A stretch of 11,562 bases of DNA from Micromonospora parva (lineage in GTDB: Bacteria; Actinomycetota; Actinomycetes; Mycobacteriales; Micromonosporaceae), in contig NZ_JNZS01000051.1 in the NCBI RefSeq assembly GCF_000718515.1, positions 1 through 11,562 on the forward strand, in the 5' to 3' direction. Shown one piece after another: positions 1-6,513 of the stretch (position 1 is the first letter of the stretch; every line of letters starts with the position of its first letter). The notes under the pieces were generated by a model. The model did no database searches and was not told where the DNA came from. It saw only the letters and a program-made list of their open reading frames with translations. Made by a program: the position numbers and the translations under genes.

Positions 1-29
1 GGGTGGGGACGGGGGTGGGGTGGCGGGGG
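1..29 (+). other. G-quadruplex-type tract at the 3' end of the G5/Excalibur gene
   Basis: The plus strand has four or more runs of at least three G separated by 1-2 bases, which fits the G3+N1-7 quadruplex pattern. The tract abuts the stop codon of the minus-strand gene at 30-32, so the G-rich strand is the template for that gene. It might slow RNA polymerase or simply be a low-complexity spacer; the window edge cuts off the rest. The pattern is seen directly and any function is inferred. Confidence 0.45.
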
Positions 30-794
30 TTAGTCGCAGGCGGTGCCGTCGCCGTCTCGGTCCAGGTCGTAGATGTCGTCGCCGATCACTTTGATTGGTC
101 CGCTGACGTAGGCGGGACCGTTGCCACTGCCACCGGCGCAGTCGACGTCGCTGGCGATCGGGACGCAGCCGCTGTAGTTCGGGTCGCACTTCGACGCCTG
201 CGGCTTCTTGGTGCCGACGGCGACGACCTGGGTCACCGGCTGCTTCGTCACGGCGGACTTGACGAGCTTCCTGCCCGTCGTCACCCCGTCGGTGGTGGTC
301 ACCTCGTAGGTCAGGGTCCGTACCCCGTTCACGCCCTTGGTGCGGACGACCCGCTTGCCCTGGGCCAGCGACGAGTCCATGACGGTCCGCTCGCCGTACC
401 GGATGGTGGCCCGCTCCGTCACCGTCGTCACCTGCACCACGGGCGCGGCCGCCGCGCTGGACGCGCTGGGTGCCACCGACGGGGGTGCCGACGAAGGCAC
501 AGTGGAGGGTGCGGCAGCCGACGACGACGCCTCCTCGGTCGGCTCGCCGGGTGTGGCCAGGATGGGCTGCTGCGGCTGCTCGGCAGCGGTGCCGGCCTGG
601 GTCGGCTTCGGCTCGCCGGTCAGCGCGCTGACGATGGCGGTGCCGGTGCAGCAGAGCAGCAGGATCGACAGGGTCACCGAGCCGAGGATCACGGCGGCCC
701 GACCGGCGGGAGTGGTCCGACGGAACCAGTTGGGCCGGGGCTGCTGGCCGGGCGGCGGCGGGTACGACGGACCCGGGTTCTGTGGTGGTTGCAT
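30..794 (-). CDS. Membrane-anchored G5 domain and Excalibur (calcium-binding) protein
   Basis: A 254-residue surface protein. A Pro/Gln-rich cytoplasmic N-terminus (about 1-30) precedes one hydrophobic helix (about 33-58), then a Ser/Ala/Pro-rich spacer (about 60-118). Next comes a G5-like domain (about 119-197) with the characteristic GVNGVRTLTYEVT and VTKQPVTQVVAVGTK stretches. The C-terminal Excalibur module ends in DLDRDGDGTACD (243-254), a calcium-loop-like DxDxDG motif, with cysteines at 203, 210, 219 and 253 that could form two disulfides. G5 domains are thought to bind N-acetylglucosamine-type glycans and Excalibur domains calcium, so a cell-wall-associated role is likely; the exact function is unknown. 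The frame is open up to a TTG at 833, but the ATG at 794 gives the typical start and neither site has a good Shine-Dalgarno. A weak TTGCAC-N17-ACTCAT pair (833-805) would make a nearly leaderless transcript. No functional link to the amine operon is visible. Confidence 0.88.
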   Translation of the reverse strand: MQPPQNPGPSYPPPPGQQPRPNWFRRTTPAGRAAVILGSVTLSILLLCCTGTAIVSALTGEPKPTQAGTAAEQPQQPILATPGEPTEEASSSAAAPSTVPSSAPPSVAPSASSAAAAPVVQVTTVTERATIRYGERTVMDSSLAQGKRVVRTKGVNGVRTLTYEVTTTDGVTTGRKLVKSAVTKQPVTQVVAVGTKKPQASKCDPNYSGCVPIASDVDCAGGSGNGPAYVSGPIKVIGDDIYDLDRDGDGTACD

Positions 795-1064
795 CGTCAC
801 GGCGATGAGTGTCGTCGCAAACACCGTGTGCAATATCCACCGTCGCGTTCGTCACCTGCGCCTTTCGCTTCCCGGGACGGGTCGGTGGGCGCGCCTGTGG
901 GGGACGAGTCGATAGGCGCGGCAACCCACCAGGCCGGCGGGGCAGGGCCGATCGTGCGGGTGTCAGCACCACCAAAAACCGCAAATCACCATGCACCGGT
1001 TCGATGAGCGATCGGACGCCCGTCGCGGCGACGAAACTGTCGCGATGCCGTCACTCGGACGCGT
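795..1064. other. Gene-free interval upstream of the G5/Excalibur gene
   Basis: No convincing gene was found. The open frames here lack family resemblance and ribosome sites. Around 1021-1050 there are short perfect inverted repeats: CGTCGC/GCGACG at 1021-1033, and GCGAC/GTCGC around an AAACT loop just after. On the minus strand these lie just past the stop-equivalent of the dehydrogenase remnant, so they could be what is left of the original operon terminator. That reading is an inference. Confidence 0.3.
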
Positions 1065-1232
1065 TCATCGCTCCTGCAACCCCCAGCGAGGCGTCGGGGC
1101 CAGCGCCCTCGGCCGCGCACCCCGACACCGGCCCACGCGCCGGTGGCGGGCAACTCCAACGCGATGACCGGGTTGAGGGAGGTATGCCAGACCACCGCCT
1201 GGTGCCCGTACTCCCGCGTCGACAACGAGTGG
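1065..1232 (-). pseudogene. Decayed second copy of the 3' end of the saccharopine-dehydrogenase-like gene
   Basis: This segment matches the 3' end of the intact gene at 2105-3286 in the same orientation. By eye, 1117-1217 aligns to 2188-2288 without gaps, with 5 mismatches in 101 bases. The residues REYGHQAVVW, ALEL and ATGAWAGVGV can still be read in frame. Further 3' the similarity continues with about 31 bases deleted, up to a stop-equivalent TGA at 1067-1065 that corresponds to the real stop at 2107-2105. Beyond 1217 the homology does not continue upstream; it flips to the other strand (bases 1218-1232 are the exact reverse complement of 2294-2308). Only the last 60 or so codons were ever present here, and the deletion shifts the frame, so it cannot make the enzyme. 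It is most likely a partial duplication that accompanied the arrival of the LamG-like gene. Confidence 0.85.
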
Positions 1233-1248
1233 ACGACGAGAGTACGGG
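1205..1248 (-). terminator. Terminator-like hairpin after the LamG-like gene
   Basis: Read on the minus strand, an arm beginning CCCGTACTC pairs with an arm ending GAGTACGGG. The stem is 13 contiguous pairs (two G-T), then a one-base bulge and 3 more pairs, starting about 11 bases after the LamG stop. No U-tract follows, which is common in high-GC actinobacteria. The arms are derived from dehydrogenase-gene sequence: one is the direct copy, the other an inverted copy. Stem pairing is seen directly; termination is inferred. Confidence 0.5.
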
Positions 1249-1258
1249 ACGGGCGGGA

Positions 1259-2002
1259 TCAGCCGATGCTGACGAGGGCGTTGTCCATTGCGCCGCGGAA
1301 CTGGTCGTTGTTGGACAGACCCGGTCCCTTGGCGCCGATGTTGACCTTCGCCGTGTTGGTGATGGTCATCGTGGCACCGGTCGAGGACGCCACCGTCTCA
1401 CTGCCGACGATCAGGCTGAGGACGTCACCGCGCCGCTTGCACTGGACGAACTTCCAGCCCTGGTCGGCGATGGAGGCGTCGGCGGTGATGAGCAGCGACG
1501 CCGCCCCGTTGGGGCCGGTGCCGGCGATCCGGCAGCCCGGCTTGCCGTCGTCGAGCTGGAGCTTCCACTGCGCCGGGTCGGCGAAGACGCCTTTCTGCAT
1601 GAGGTTGGCGCCGCTGGTCACCTGACCGGCTGAAACCTTCACCAGTGTGCTGATGGTGAAGTCCTGGCTGCCCGGGTTGAGGTTGGCGGCATCCGGGACC
1701 TGGACGACGGCGCTACCGGAGGCCGGGAAGGCGATCGCCGGGCTGGCGCCCCCACCACTGGGGCGGGTCGTACGCGAGATGGCGCCCGGGGCACCGACCG
1801 CGATGCAGCCGGAGTCGCCGGGGGTGGCGACGTCGGCAAAGCACCCGGTCGTCCACGGACCGGGCTCGATCTGCCCGGTGGGAGTGGCGTCGAAGTCGAG
1901 GCGCAATTCCTCGGTGGCGGCGTACGCGGGTGCGGTGTCAACCAGGACTGCGGAGGCGAGAGCGGTGACGCCCAGAGCGAGTGCGGACATGGCACGACCC
2001 AT
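1259..2002 (-). CDS. Secreted LamG-like (concanavalin-fold) domain protein
   Basis: A 247-residue exported protein. A Sec-type signal peptide (about 1-28, AYA|AT cleavage) is followed by one jelly-roll domain. LamG/concanavalin hallmarks are visible: FTISTLVK (115-122), NLMQKG (133-138), WKLQLDD (146-152), WKFVQCKR (184-191) and the closing FRGAMDNALVSIG (235-247). Cysteines at 54, 66, 157 and 188 could form two disulfides. Such domains bind carbohydrate or protein ligands outside the cell; no catalytic module is present and the ligand is unknown. The start ATG at 2002 has a clear GGAGGG site 5 bases upstream. The gene has its own promoter (TTGACA at 2085-2080) although it lies in line with the amine operon 102 bases upstream. 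It is bracketed by direct repeats of the dehydrogenase 3' end, suggesting a later insertion into the locus. A role in amine metabolism is not suggested. Confidence 0.85.
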   Translation of the reverse strand: MGRAMSALALGVTALASAVLVDTAPAYAATEELRLDFDATPTGQIEPGPWTTGCFADVATPGDSGCIAVGAPGAISRTTRPSGGGASPAIAFPASGSAVVQVPDAANLNPGSQDFTISTLVKVSAGQVTSGANLMQKGVFADPAQWKLQLDDGKPGCRIAGTGPNGAASLLITADASIADQGWKFVQCKRRGDVLSLIVGSETVASSTGATMTITNTAKVNIGAKGPGLSNNDQFRGAMDNALVSIG

Positions 2003-2056
2003 GGTGGCCCTCCAGAGATTGGTCTGCAGGCCCCCGTGTGGCCGCAGCGCATCAAT

Positions 2057-2085
2057 ATGATCACTATGAGTACGGCCGCTGTCAA
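2057..2085 (-). promoter_or_regulatory. Sigma70-type promoter for the LamG-like gene
   Basis: On the minus strand a perfect TTGACA (2085-2080) is separated by 17 bases from GATCAT (2062-2057), which matches 4 of 6 positions of the -10 consensus. The area is noticeably AT-richer than its surroundings. A start near 2050 would give a leader of about 48 bases containing the GGAGGG ribosome site. The -35 box lies only 20 bases beyond the dehydrogenase stop codon. Confidence 0.6.
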
Positions 2086-2104
2086 TGCCGTCCGGGGTGG
2101 CCGG

Positions 2105-3286
2105 TCACCGTTCCTGCAGGCCCCAGGGGGAGCCGTATCCGTTCAGCAGATCGAGGAAGGGCATCGGGGGCAGCGCCTCCGGCCCGAGCACCCCGACACC
2201 GGCCCACGCGCCGGTGGCGAGCAACTCCAACGCGACGACCGGGTTGACGGCGGTCTGCCAGACCACCGCCTGGTGCCCGTACTCCCGCATCGACCACTCG
2301 TTGTCGACCACGTGGTACAGGTAGACCTCGCGGGGTCGCCCGTCCGGGCCGAGGCCGCGTACCCAGGTGCCGGCGCAGGTCTTGCCGCGCATCCGGGCGC
2401 CGAGCGTGGCCGGGTCGGGCAGACTCGCGGCCACCACGTCACGCGGGGAGACCTCGACCCCGCGGACCCGCACCGGGGAGACCGCGTCCAGGCCGAGCTT
2501 GTGCAGTGTCTTGAGCACCTCGATGAACTCGTCGCCGAGGCCGTACTTGAAGGTGACCCGCCGGGCGTTGACCCAGCGCGGGATGAGCAGCACCTCCTCG
2601 TGTTCGACGTTGACGCACTCGACCGGCCCGATGCCCTCCGGGAAGTGGAAGACCTCCGGCTCGGAGAACGGTTCGGTGGTGAACCAGCCCCGGTCCCGCT
2701 CCCAGACGACTGGCGGGTTGAGGCACTCCTCGATGGTGGTCCAGATGGAGAACGAGGGCGCGAAGTCGTACCCGTCGACGGTGAGGTTCGCCCCGTCCCG
2801 CACACCGATCTCGTCGATCTCGCTGAACAGCTCGTCGGCGGCGTACCGGGCGAACACGTCCGACAGGCCGGGCTCGACCCCGATGCCGCAGAGCGCGAGC
2901 CGACCGGCAGTCGACCAGGTGTCGGCCAGTGCGAACTGTTCGTCACCGAGCTTCACGCCGGTCTCGGCGTGCGACAACGACATCGCCATGTCCAGGTAGT
3001 CCGCGCCGGCCGCGAACGCGCCGTCGAAGATCGGCATGACGAAGCGCGGGTCGACGGCGTTGAGCACGTGCGTGATCCGGTGCTCCCGGCACAGCGCGGT
3101 GACCGCGTCGGCCGAGGCAGCGTCCACCTGGGCGGCGACGAAGCGGTCACCGTGCCCGACGACCGCCCGCTGGGCGCGAGCGGGGTCGTGGTCGGCAACC
3201 ACCATGGTCTCGAAGAAGGTCCGTCGGGCGGCGATGGCTACGGCGGCGGAGCCGACACCACCGGCGCCGACGAGGAGGACACGCAT
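2105..3286 (-). CDS. Saccharopine-dehydrogenase-like NAD(P)-dependent oxidoreductase
   Basis: A 393-residue cytosolic enzyme. It opens with a Rossmann dinucleotide-binding motif (GAGGVG, 7-12, then an acidic stretch ADHD at 31-34), has the conserved YLDM segment (97-100) and GVEPGLSD (136-143), and continues into the saccharopine-dehydrogenase C-terminal catalytic domain. The superfamily includes lysine-forming saccharopine dehydrogenase, carboxynorspermidine dehydrogenase and homospermidine synthase, all of which make or break C-N bonds between an amine and an aldehyde or keto acid. Its length suits the single-domain enzymes. It is the last gene of the amine operon: its ATG overlaps the stop of the FAD oxidase by one base (TGATG), so the two are probably made together, and a polyamine- or aminoaldehyde-related substrate is likely. 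True lysine metabolism cannot be excluded. Its 3' end is duplicated at 1065-1232. Confidence 0.85.
   Translation of the reverse strand: MRVLLVGAGGVGSAAVAIAARRTFFETMVVADHDPARAQRAVVGHGDRFVAAQVDAASADAVTALCREHRITHVLNAVDPRFVMPIFDGAFAAGADYLDMAMSLSHAETGVKLGDEQFALADTWSTAGRLALCGIGVEPGLSDVFARYAADELFSEIDEIGVRDGANLTVDGYDFAPSFSIWTTIEECLNPPVVWERDRGWFTTEPFSEPEVFHFPEGIGPVECVNVEHEEVLLIPRWVNARRVTFKYGLGDEFIEVLKTLHKLGLDAVSPVRVRGVEVSPRDVVAASLPDPATLGARMRGKTCAGTWVRGLGPDGRPREVYLYHVVDNEWSMREYGHQAVVWQTAVNPVVALELLATGAWAGVGVLGPEALPPMPFLDLLNGYGSPWGLQER
2188..2288 (-). repeat. Direct repeat partner of 1117-1217 (3' end of the dehydrogenase gene)
   Basis: This is the intact copy of the 101-base direct repeat and lies inside the dehydrogenase coding sequence. 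It differs from the copy at 1117-1217 at five positions. The two copies, 1071 bases apart start to start, bracket the LamG-like gene and its promoter. Recombination between them would remove the LamG gene but would leave a damaged dehydrogenase tail. Confidence 0.85.
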
Positions 3287-4737
3287 CAGGAATCAAACCC
3301 CAAACCGAAACGATCGAGAGTACGGAGCCAGAGGTCGCGCCGGCCCTCGCGCGCGTCGGCGCGGGCCAGTGACCAGCGGGTGAGATTGATGCCAACCGCG
3401 CGGACGGGTTCCGGCGGGAACGGCAGTGGCTTGCGGCGAACCAGGTCGAGCCCTGTCAGCGGGGTGTTCCCGCCGTCGAGCAGGTCGAGCAGCACCCGGG
3501 CGCCGAAGCGGGTGGCCCCGACGCCGAGACCGGTGTAGCCGGCCGCGTACGCCAACCGGCCGCCGTAGGCGGTGCCGAAGAACGGGCAGAACCGGGTGCA
3601 GGTGTCGATGACGCCGCCCCAGCGGTGGCTGAACCGCACGTCCGCGAGCTGTGGGAACGTGGTGAAGAAGTGGCGGGCGAGGGTGGTGAAGGTGGCCGGT
3701 CGTTGCTCCAGCTTGGGTGCGACCCGGTTGCCGTAGTGGTAGACGGCGTCGTAGCCGCCGAAGAGGATCCGCCCGTCGGCGGTGATCCGGTAGTAGTGGA
3801 ACTGGTTGGCGGTGTCGGCGAGCCCCTGCCGGTTGCGCCAACCGATGGCGTCGCGCTGGGCCGGGGTGAGCGGCTCGGTCATCAGCACGTGGTCGTAGAC
3901 CGGCACCAGGTAGGCCCGCAGCCGGCGCAGCAGCGGCGGGAACGCGTTGGTGGCCAGCACCACCCGACGCGCCCGCACCGAGCCGGGTCGGCCGTCGGCC
4001 CGGGCGTCGACCGGGTGGGCGGTGGGCTCGGCGCCCAGGGTGCTGGCGTGCAGCGCGGCACCGTCGGCGCGCAGCCCGGTGACCCTTGTGTGTTCGTGCA
4101 CGCGTACGCCGAGGTCGAGGCAGGCGCGGCGAAGCCCCCAGGCCAGCTTCGCCGGGTCCACCATGGCCACCCGGTCGGCGTCGAACATCCCACCCAGGTA
4201 GGTCGGTGAGTGCACCTCGGCGCGCACCTCGTCCCGGTCGAGCAACCGCACCCGGTGGCCGTACCGGCGGGCCAGGTCCGCGTCGGCGGCCAGCCCGTCG
4301 AGTTGGTACGGCTCGACGGCGACGGCCAGCTCACCGGTGCGCTCGAAGTCGCAGTCGATGTCGAACGTCACGACGGTGGCGGCAATGGCGTCCAGGTTGT
4401 CCCGGCCGAGACGTTCCAACTCGCCGACCTCGTCGGGGAACCGGTCGACGCCGTTGGCGAGGCCGTGGGTCAGCGAGGCGGCGCAGAACCCGCCGTTGCG
4501 CCCGGACGCGGCCCAACCGCAGGTCCCGGCGTCGACGAGCAGCACGTCCCGGTCCGGGTCGGCCTGCTTCGCCAACCGCGCGGCCCACAGCCCGCTGTAC
4601 CCGCCGCCGATCACCAGCAGGTCGGCGGAGTGCGGGCCGACCAGTGCCGGCAGCGGGTCGGGGCGGTCCGGACGGTCGAGCCAGTACGGCACGGGTGCCG
4701 CGTCGGCCAACGCCCGGCCGGTGTGCGGAATCGTCAT
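3286..4737 (-). CDS. FAD-dependent amine oxidoreductase, DAO / gamma-glutamylputrescine oxidase (PuuB)-like
   Basis: A 483-residue flavoprotein of the DAO superfamily. The FAD motif is DLLVIGGGYSGLWAA (GGGYSG at 44-49). It is followed by the PuuB-like GTCGWAASGRNGGF block (71-84), VVLATNAF (259-266) and the C-terminal flavin contact YAAGYTGLGVGA (397-408). PuuB oxidises gamma-glutamylputrescine to the aldehyde, ammonia and H2O2; relatives act on other amines and N-methyl amino acids, so the substrate is inferred from context. Beside a polyamine-type ABC transporter, an amine substrate is the best guess. There is a Gly/Ala/Asp-rich stretch at about 224-255 that looks like a lineage-specific loop. 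The start ATG at 4737 has no clear Shine-Dalgarno and lies 37 bases after the PotC-like stop, so translation is probably coupled, perhaps through a 14-codon mini-frame in the gap. The stop overlaps the next gene's ATG. Confidence 0.87.
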   Translation of the reverse strand: MTIPHTGRALADAAPVPYWLDRPDRPDPLPALVGPHSADLLVIGGGYSGLWAARLAKQADPDRDVLLVDAGTCGWAASGRNGGFCAASLTHGLANGVDRFPDEVGELERLGRDNLDAIAATVVTFDIDCDFERTGELAVAVEPYQLDGLAADADLARRYGHRVRLLDRDEVRAEVHSPTYLGGMFDADRVAMVDPAKLAWGLRRACLDLGVRVHEHTRVTGLRADGAALHASTLGAEPTAHPVDARADGRPGSVRARRVVLATNAFPPLLRRLRAYLVPVYDHVLMTEPLTPAQRDAIGWRNRQGLADTANQFHYYRITADGRILFGGYDAVYHYGNRVAPKLEQRPATFTTLARHFFTTFPQLADVRFSHRWGGVIDTCTRFCPFFGTAYGGRLAYAAGYTGLGVGATRFGARVLLDLLDGGNTPLTGLDLVRRKPLPFPPEPVRAVGINLTRWSLARADAREGRRDLWLRTLDRFGLGFDS

Positions 4738-4778
4738 GACGGAGCACCGGTCGGAAGACCCGCATCCGGGAGGGTCAT
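4734..4778 (-). other. Possible 14-codon coupling mini-frame between permease and oxidase genes
   Basis: On the minus strand an ATG at 4778 overlaps the permease stop as ATGA. It opens a frame encoding MTLPDAGLPTGAPS whose TGA overlaps the oxidase ATG at 4737, again as ATGA. It therefore bridges the only sizeable gap inside an otherwise overlapping operon. No separate Shine-Dalgarno is visible. It may be chance; the geometry is what makes it notable. Confidence 0.25.
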
Positions 4779-5611
4779 GACGACCGACGCAGGTGACCCG
4801 GCGGCCCGGCCAGCAGGTTGGCGCGGCGGGCCCGTCGACCGCGCAGCGAGCTGAGCCCCACCAGCAGCAGCGCGACCGCGAACATCGCGGTGCCGATCAC
4901 GTTGACCTGCGGTGGGATGCCACGCTGGGCAGCGCCCCACACGTACATCGGGAACGTGACGGTGGTGCCGGCGTTGAAGTTCGTGATGATGAAGTCGTCG
5001 AAGCTCAGCGAGAAGGCCAGCAACGCGGCGGCCACGATGCCGGGCAGCACCAGCGGCAGGGTGATCCGCCGGAAGGTCTGCCACTCGTTGGCGTAGAGGT
5101 CCATGGCGGCCTCCTCCAGCCGCCGGTCCATCCCGGCGAGCCGCGCCTTCACGGTGACCACCACGAACGACACGCAGAACATCACGTGCGCGATCAGGAT
5201 GGTCCAGAAGCCCTGCGGCACGCCCGCCGACACGAACAGGGCCAGCAACGACGTGCCCATCACCAACTCCGGGGTGGCCATCGGCAGGAAGATCAGCACG
5301 TTGATCCCGGACCGACCCCGGAAGCGGTGCCGGACCAGCGCGAACGCCATCAGGGTGCCGAGCACGGTGGCGACCACTGTGGCGAGGAAGCCGATCTGCA
5401 CGCTGCGGACCACGGCGTCACACATGTCCGAGGTGGCACACGGCTGCCGCCAGTTGTCCAGTGTGAACTCGTTGAAGTCGTACGACAGTCGGCTCGACGG
5501 CCTGTTGAACGACAGTGCGGCCACCACCAGGATCGGCAGCGCCAGGTAACCGAGCACCAGCAACGCCACGATCATCACCCAGCGGTCCGCCAACCAGCGC
5601 GAGAGTCGCAT
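4775..5611 (-). CDS. potC: Spermidine/putrescine-type ABC transporter permease, PotC-like
   Basis: A 278-residue inner-membrane permease. The first helix is at about 11-33, followed by further helices near 70-94, 104-128, 135-155, 189-200 and 230-245. The EAA loop that docks the ATPase is LEEAAMDLYANEWQTFRR (165-182), followed by ITLPLVLPGIVAA. Two cysteines (58 and 64) in the first outer loop may form a disulfide. The length fits PotC (about 260-280). The ATG at 5611 was chosen although the frame stays open far upstream: it overlaps the PotB-like stop by one base (TAATG), has GGAGGAGG just ahead, and starts exactly where permease similarity begins. It works with the other Pot-like subunits to import polyamine or a related cation; specificity is inferred from family and context. 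Confidence 0.9.
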   Translation of the reverse strand: MRLSRWLADRWVMIVALLVLGYLALPILVVAALSFNRPSSRLSYDFNEFTLDNWRQPCATSDMCDAVVRSVQIGFLATVVATVLGTLMAFALVRHRFRGRSGINVLIFLPMATPELVMGTSLLALFVSAGVPQGFWTILIAHVMFCVSFVVVTVKARLAGMDRRLEEAAMDLYANEWQTFRRITLPLVLPGIVAAALLAFSLSFDDFIITNFNAGTTVTFPMYVWGAAQRGIPPQVNVIGTAMFAVALLLVGLSSLRGRRARRANLLAGPPGHLRRSS

Positions 5612-6513
5612 TAGAGGACCTCCTCCGTGCCGGCCCTGCGCAGATAGCCGAAGACCACCGCGAGGATCGCCGCCATCAGCAGGAACGACAGTGCGGCGCC
5701 CTGCGGATAGTCCAGCCGGACCAGGAACGCCGAGTCGATGACGTTCCCGATCATGTATTCGTTCGGGGTGCCGAGCAGTTCGGCGTTGATGTAGTCGCCG
5801 CTGGCGGGGATGAAGAACAGCAGCGTGCCGGCGACCAGACCGGGCATGGACAGCGGCAGCGTCACCCGCCGGAACGCCTGCGCCGGGCTCGCGTACAGGT
5901 CGGTGGCCGCCTCGAGCAGCCGGGGGTCCAGCCGCTCCAGGCTCGCGTACAGCGGCAGCACCAGGAACGGCAGGAAGTTGTACGTCAGGCCGAGCACCAC
6001 AGCGAACGGCGTGGCCAGCAGCCTGCCGTCCGGTGCGAGCAGGTGCACGTCCCGCAGCAGGCCGACCAGCGCGCCGTTGTCCGACAGGATCGTCTTCCAG
6101 GCCAGCGTGCGGACCAGGAAGCTGGTGAACATCGGCGCGACCACGCACACCAGCAGCAGGTTCTTCCACCGGCCGGCCTTCTGCGCGATCGCGTACGCCA
6201 GCGGGTAGCCGAGCAGCAGCGCCAGCACCAGGGCCAGCCCGGCGTAGCCGAACGAACGCAGGAACTGCGGCCAGTACGCCTGCACCACATCCGGGTAGTT
6301 GCCGAACGCCCAGGTCATCGCGTACCCGGTGGAGAGCGAACCGCTGGGGTCGTACAGGCTGGCCGCCGCCAACTGCGCCAGCGGCACGCCGAAGAAGATG
6401 AGCAGCCAGGCAGCGCCGGGCAGCAGCAACAGGTACGGCAGGAGCCGGTGCCGCCCGGGTCGAGGTGCCGAGGGCGGTGGCTCCCCCGATCCGGTGCGGG
6501 CCAGGAGGGTCAT
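5611..6513 (-). CDS. potB: Spermidine/putrescine-type ABC transporter permease, PotB-like
   Basis: A 300-residue permease. A cytoplasmic Pro/Arg-rich lead (1-22) precedes six helices at about 24-50, 86-112, 118-140, 168-192, 225-247 and 271-293. The EAA loop reads EAATDLYASPAQAFRR (201-216), followed by VTLPLSMPGL, as expected for the site that contacts the ATPase. It pairs with the PotC-like subunit to form the channel. The start ATG at 6513 overlaps the ATPase stop as ATGA and has no separate ribosome site, so it is translated by coupling. The length is normal for PotB. Confidence 0.9.
   Translation of the reverse strand: MTLLARTGSGEPPPSAPRPGRHRLLPYLLLLPGAAWLLIFFGVPLAQLAAASLYDPSGSLSTGYAMTWAFGNYPDVVQAYWPQFLRSFGYAGLALVLALLLGYPLAYAIAQKAGRWKNLLLVCVVAPMFTSFLVRTLAWKTILSDNGALVGLLRDVHLLAPDGRLLATPFAVVLGLTYNFLPFLVLPLYASLERLDPRLLEAATDLYASPAQAFRRVTLPLSMPGLVAGTLLFFIPASGDYINAELLGTPNEYMIGNVIDSAFLVRLDYPQGAALSFLLMAAILAVVFGYLRRAGTEEVL

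Noticed and set aside
1065..2288. Insertion sequence or composite transposon around the LamG-like gene
   Set aside because: There is no transposase, no terminal inverted repeats and no target duplication. The flanking repeats are host gene sequence.
2036..3538. 500-codon plus-strand frame across the dehydrogenase and the oxidase end
   Set aside because: It crosses two genes with clear protein motifs on the other strand, and its Asp/Arg/Val-rich product shows no domain.
5612..6169. N-terminal extension of the PotC-like permease to 464 residues
   Set aside because: The extra part lies inside the PotB-like gene in another frame and is Arg/Pro/Gly-rich. The ATG at 5611 has GGAGGAGG and begins at the family start.
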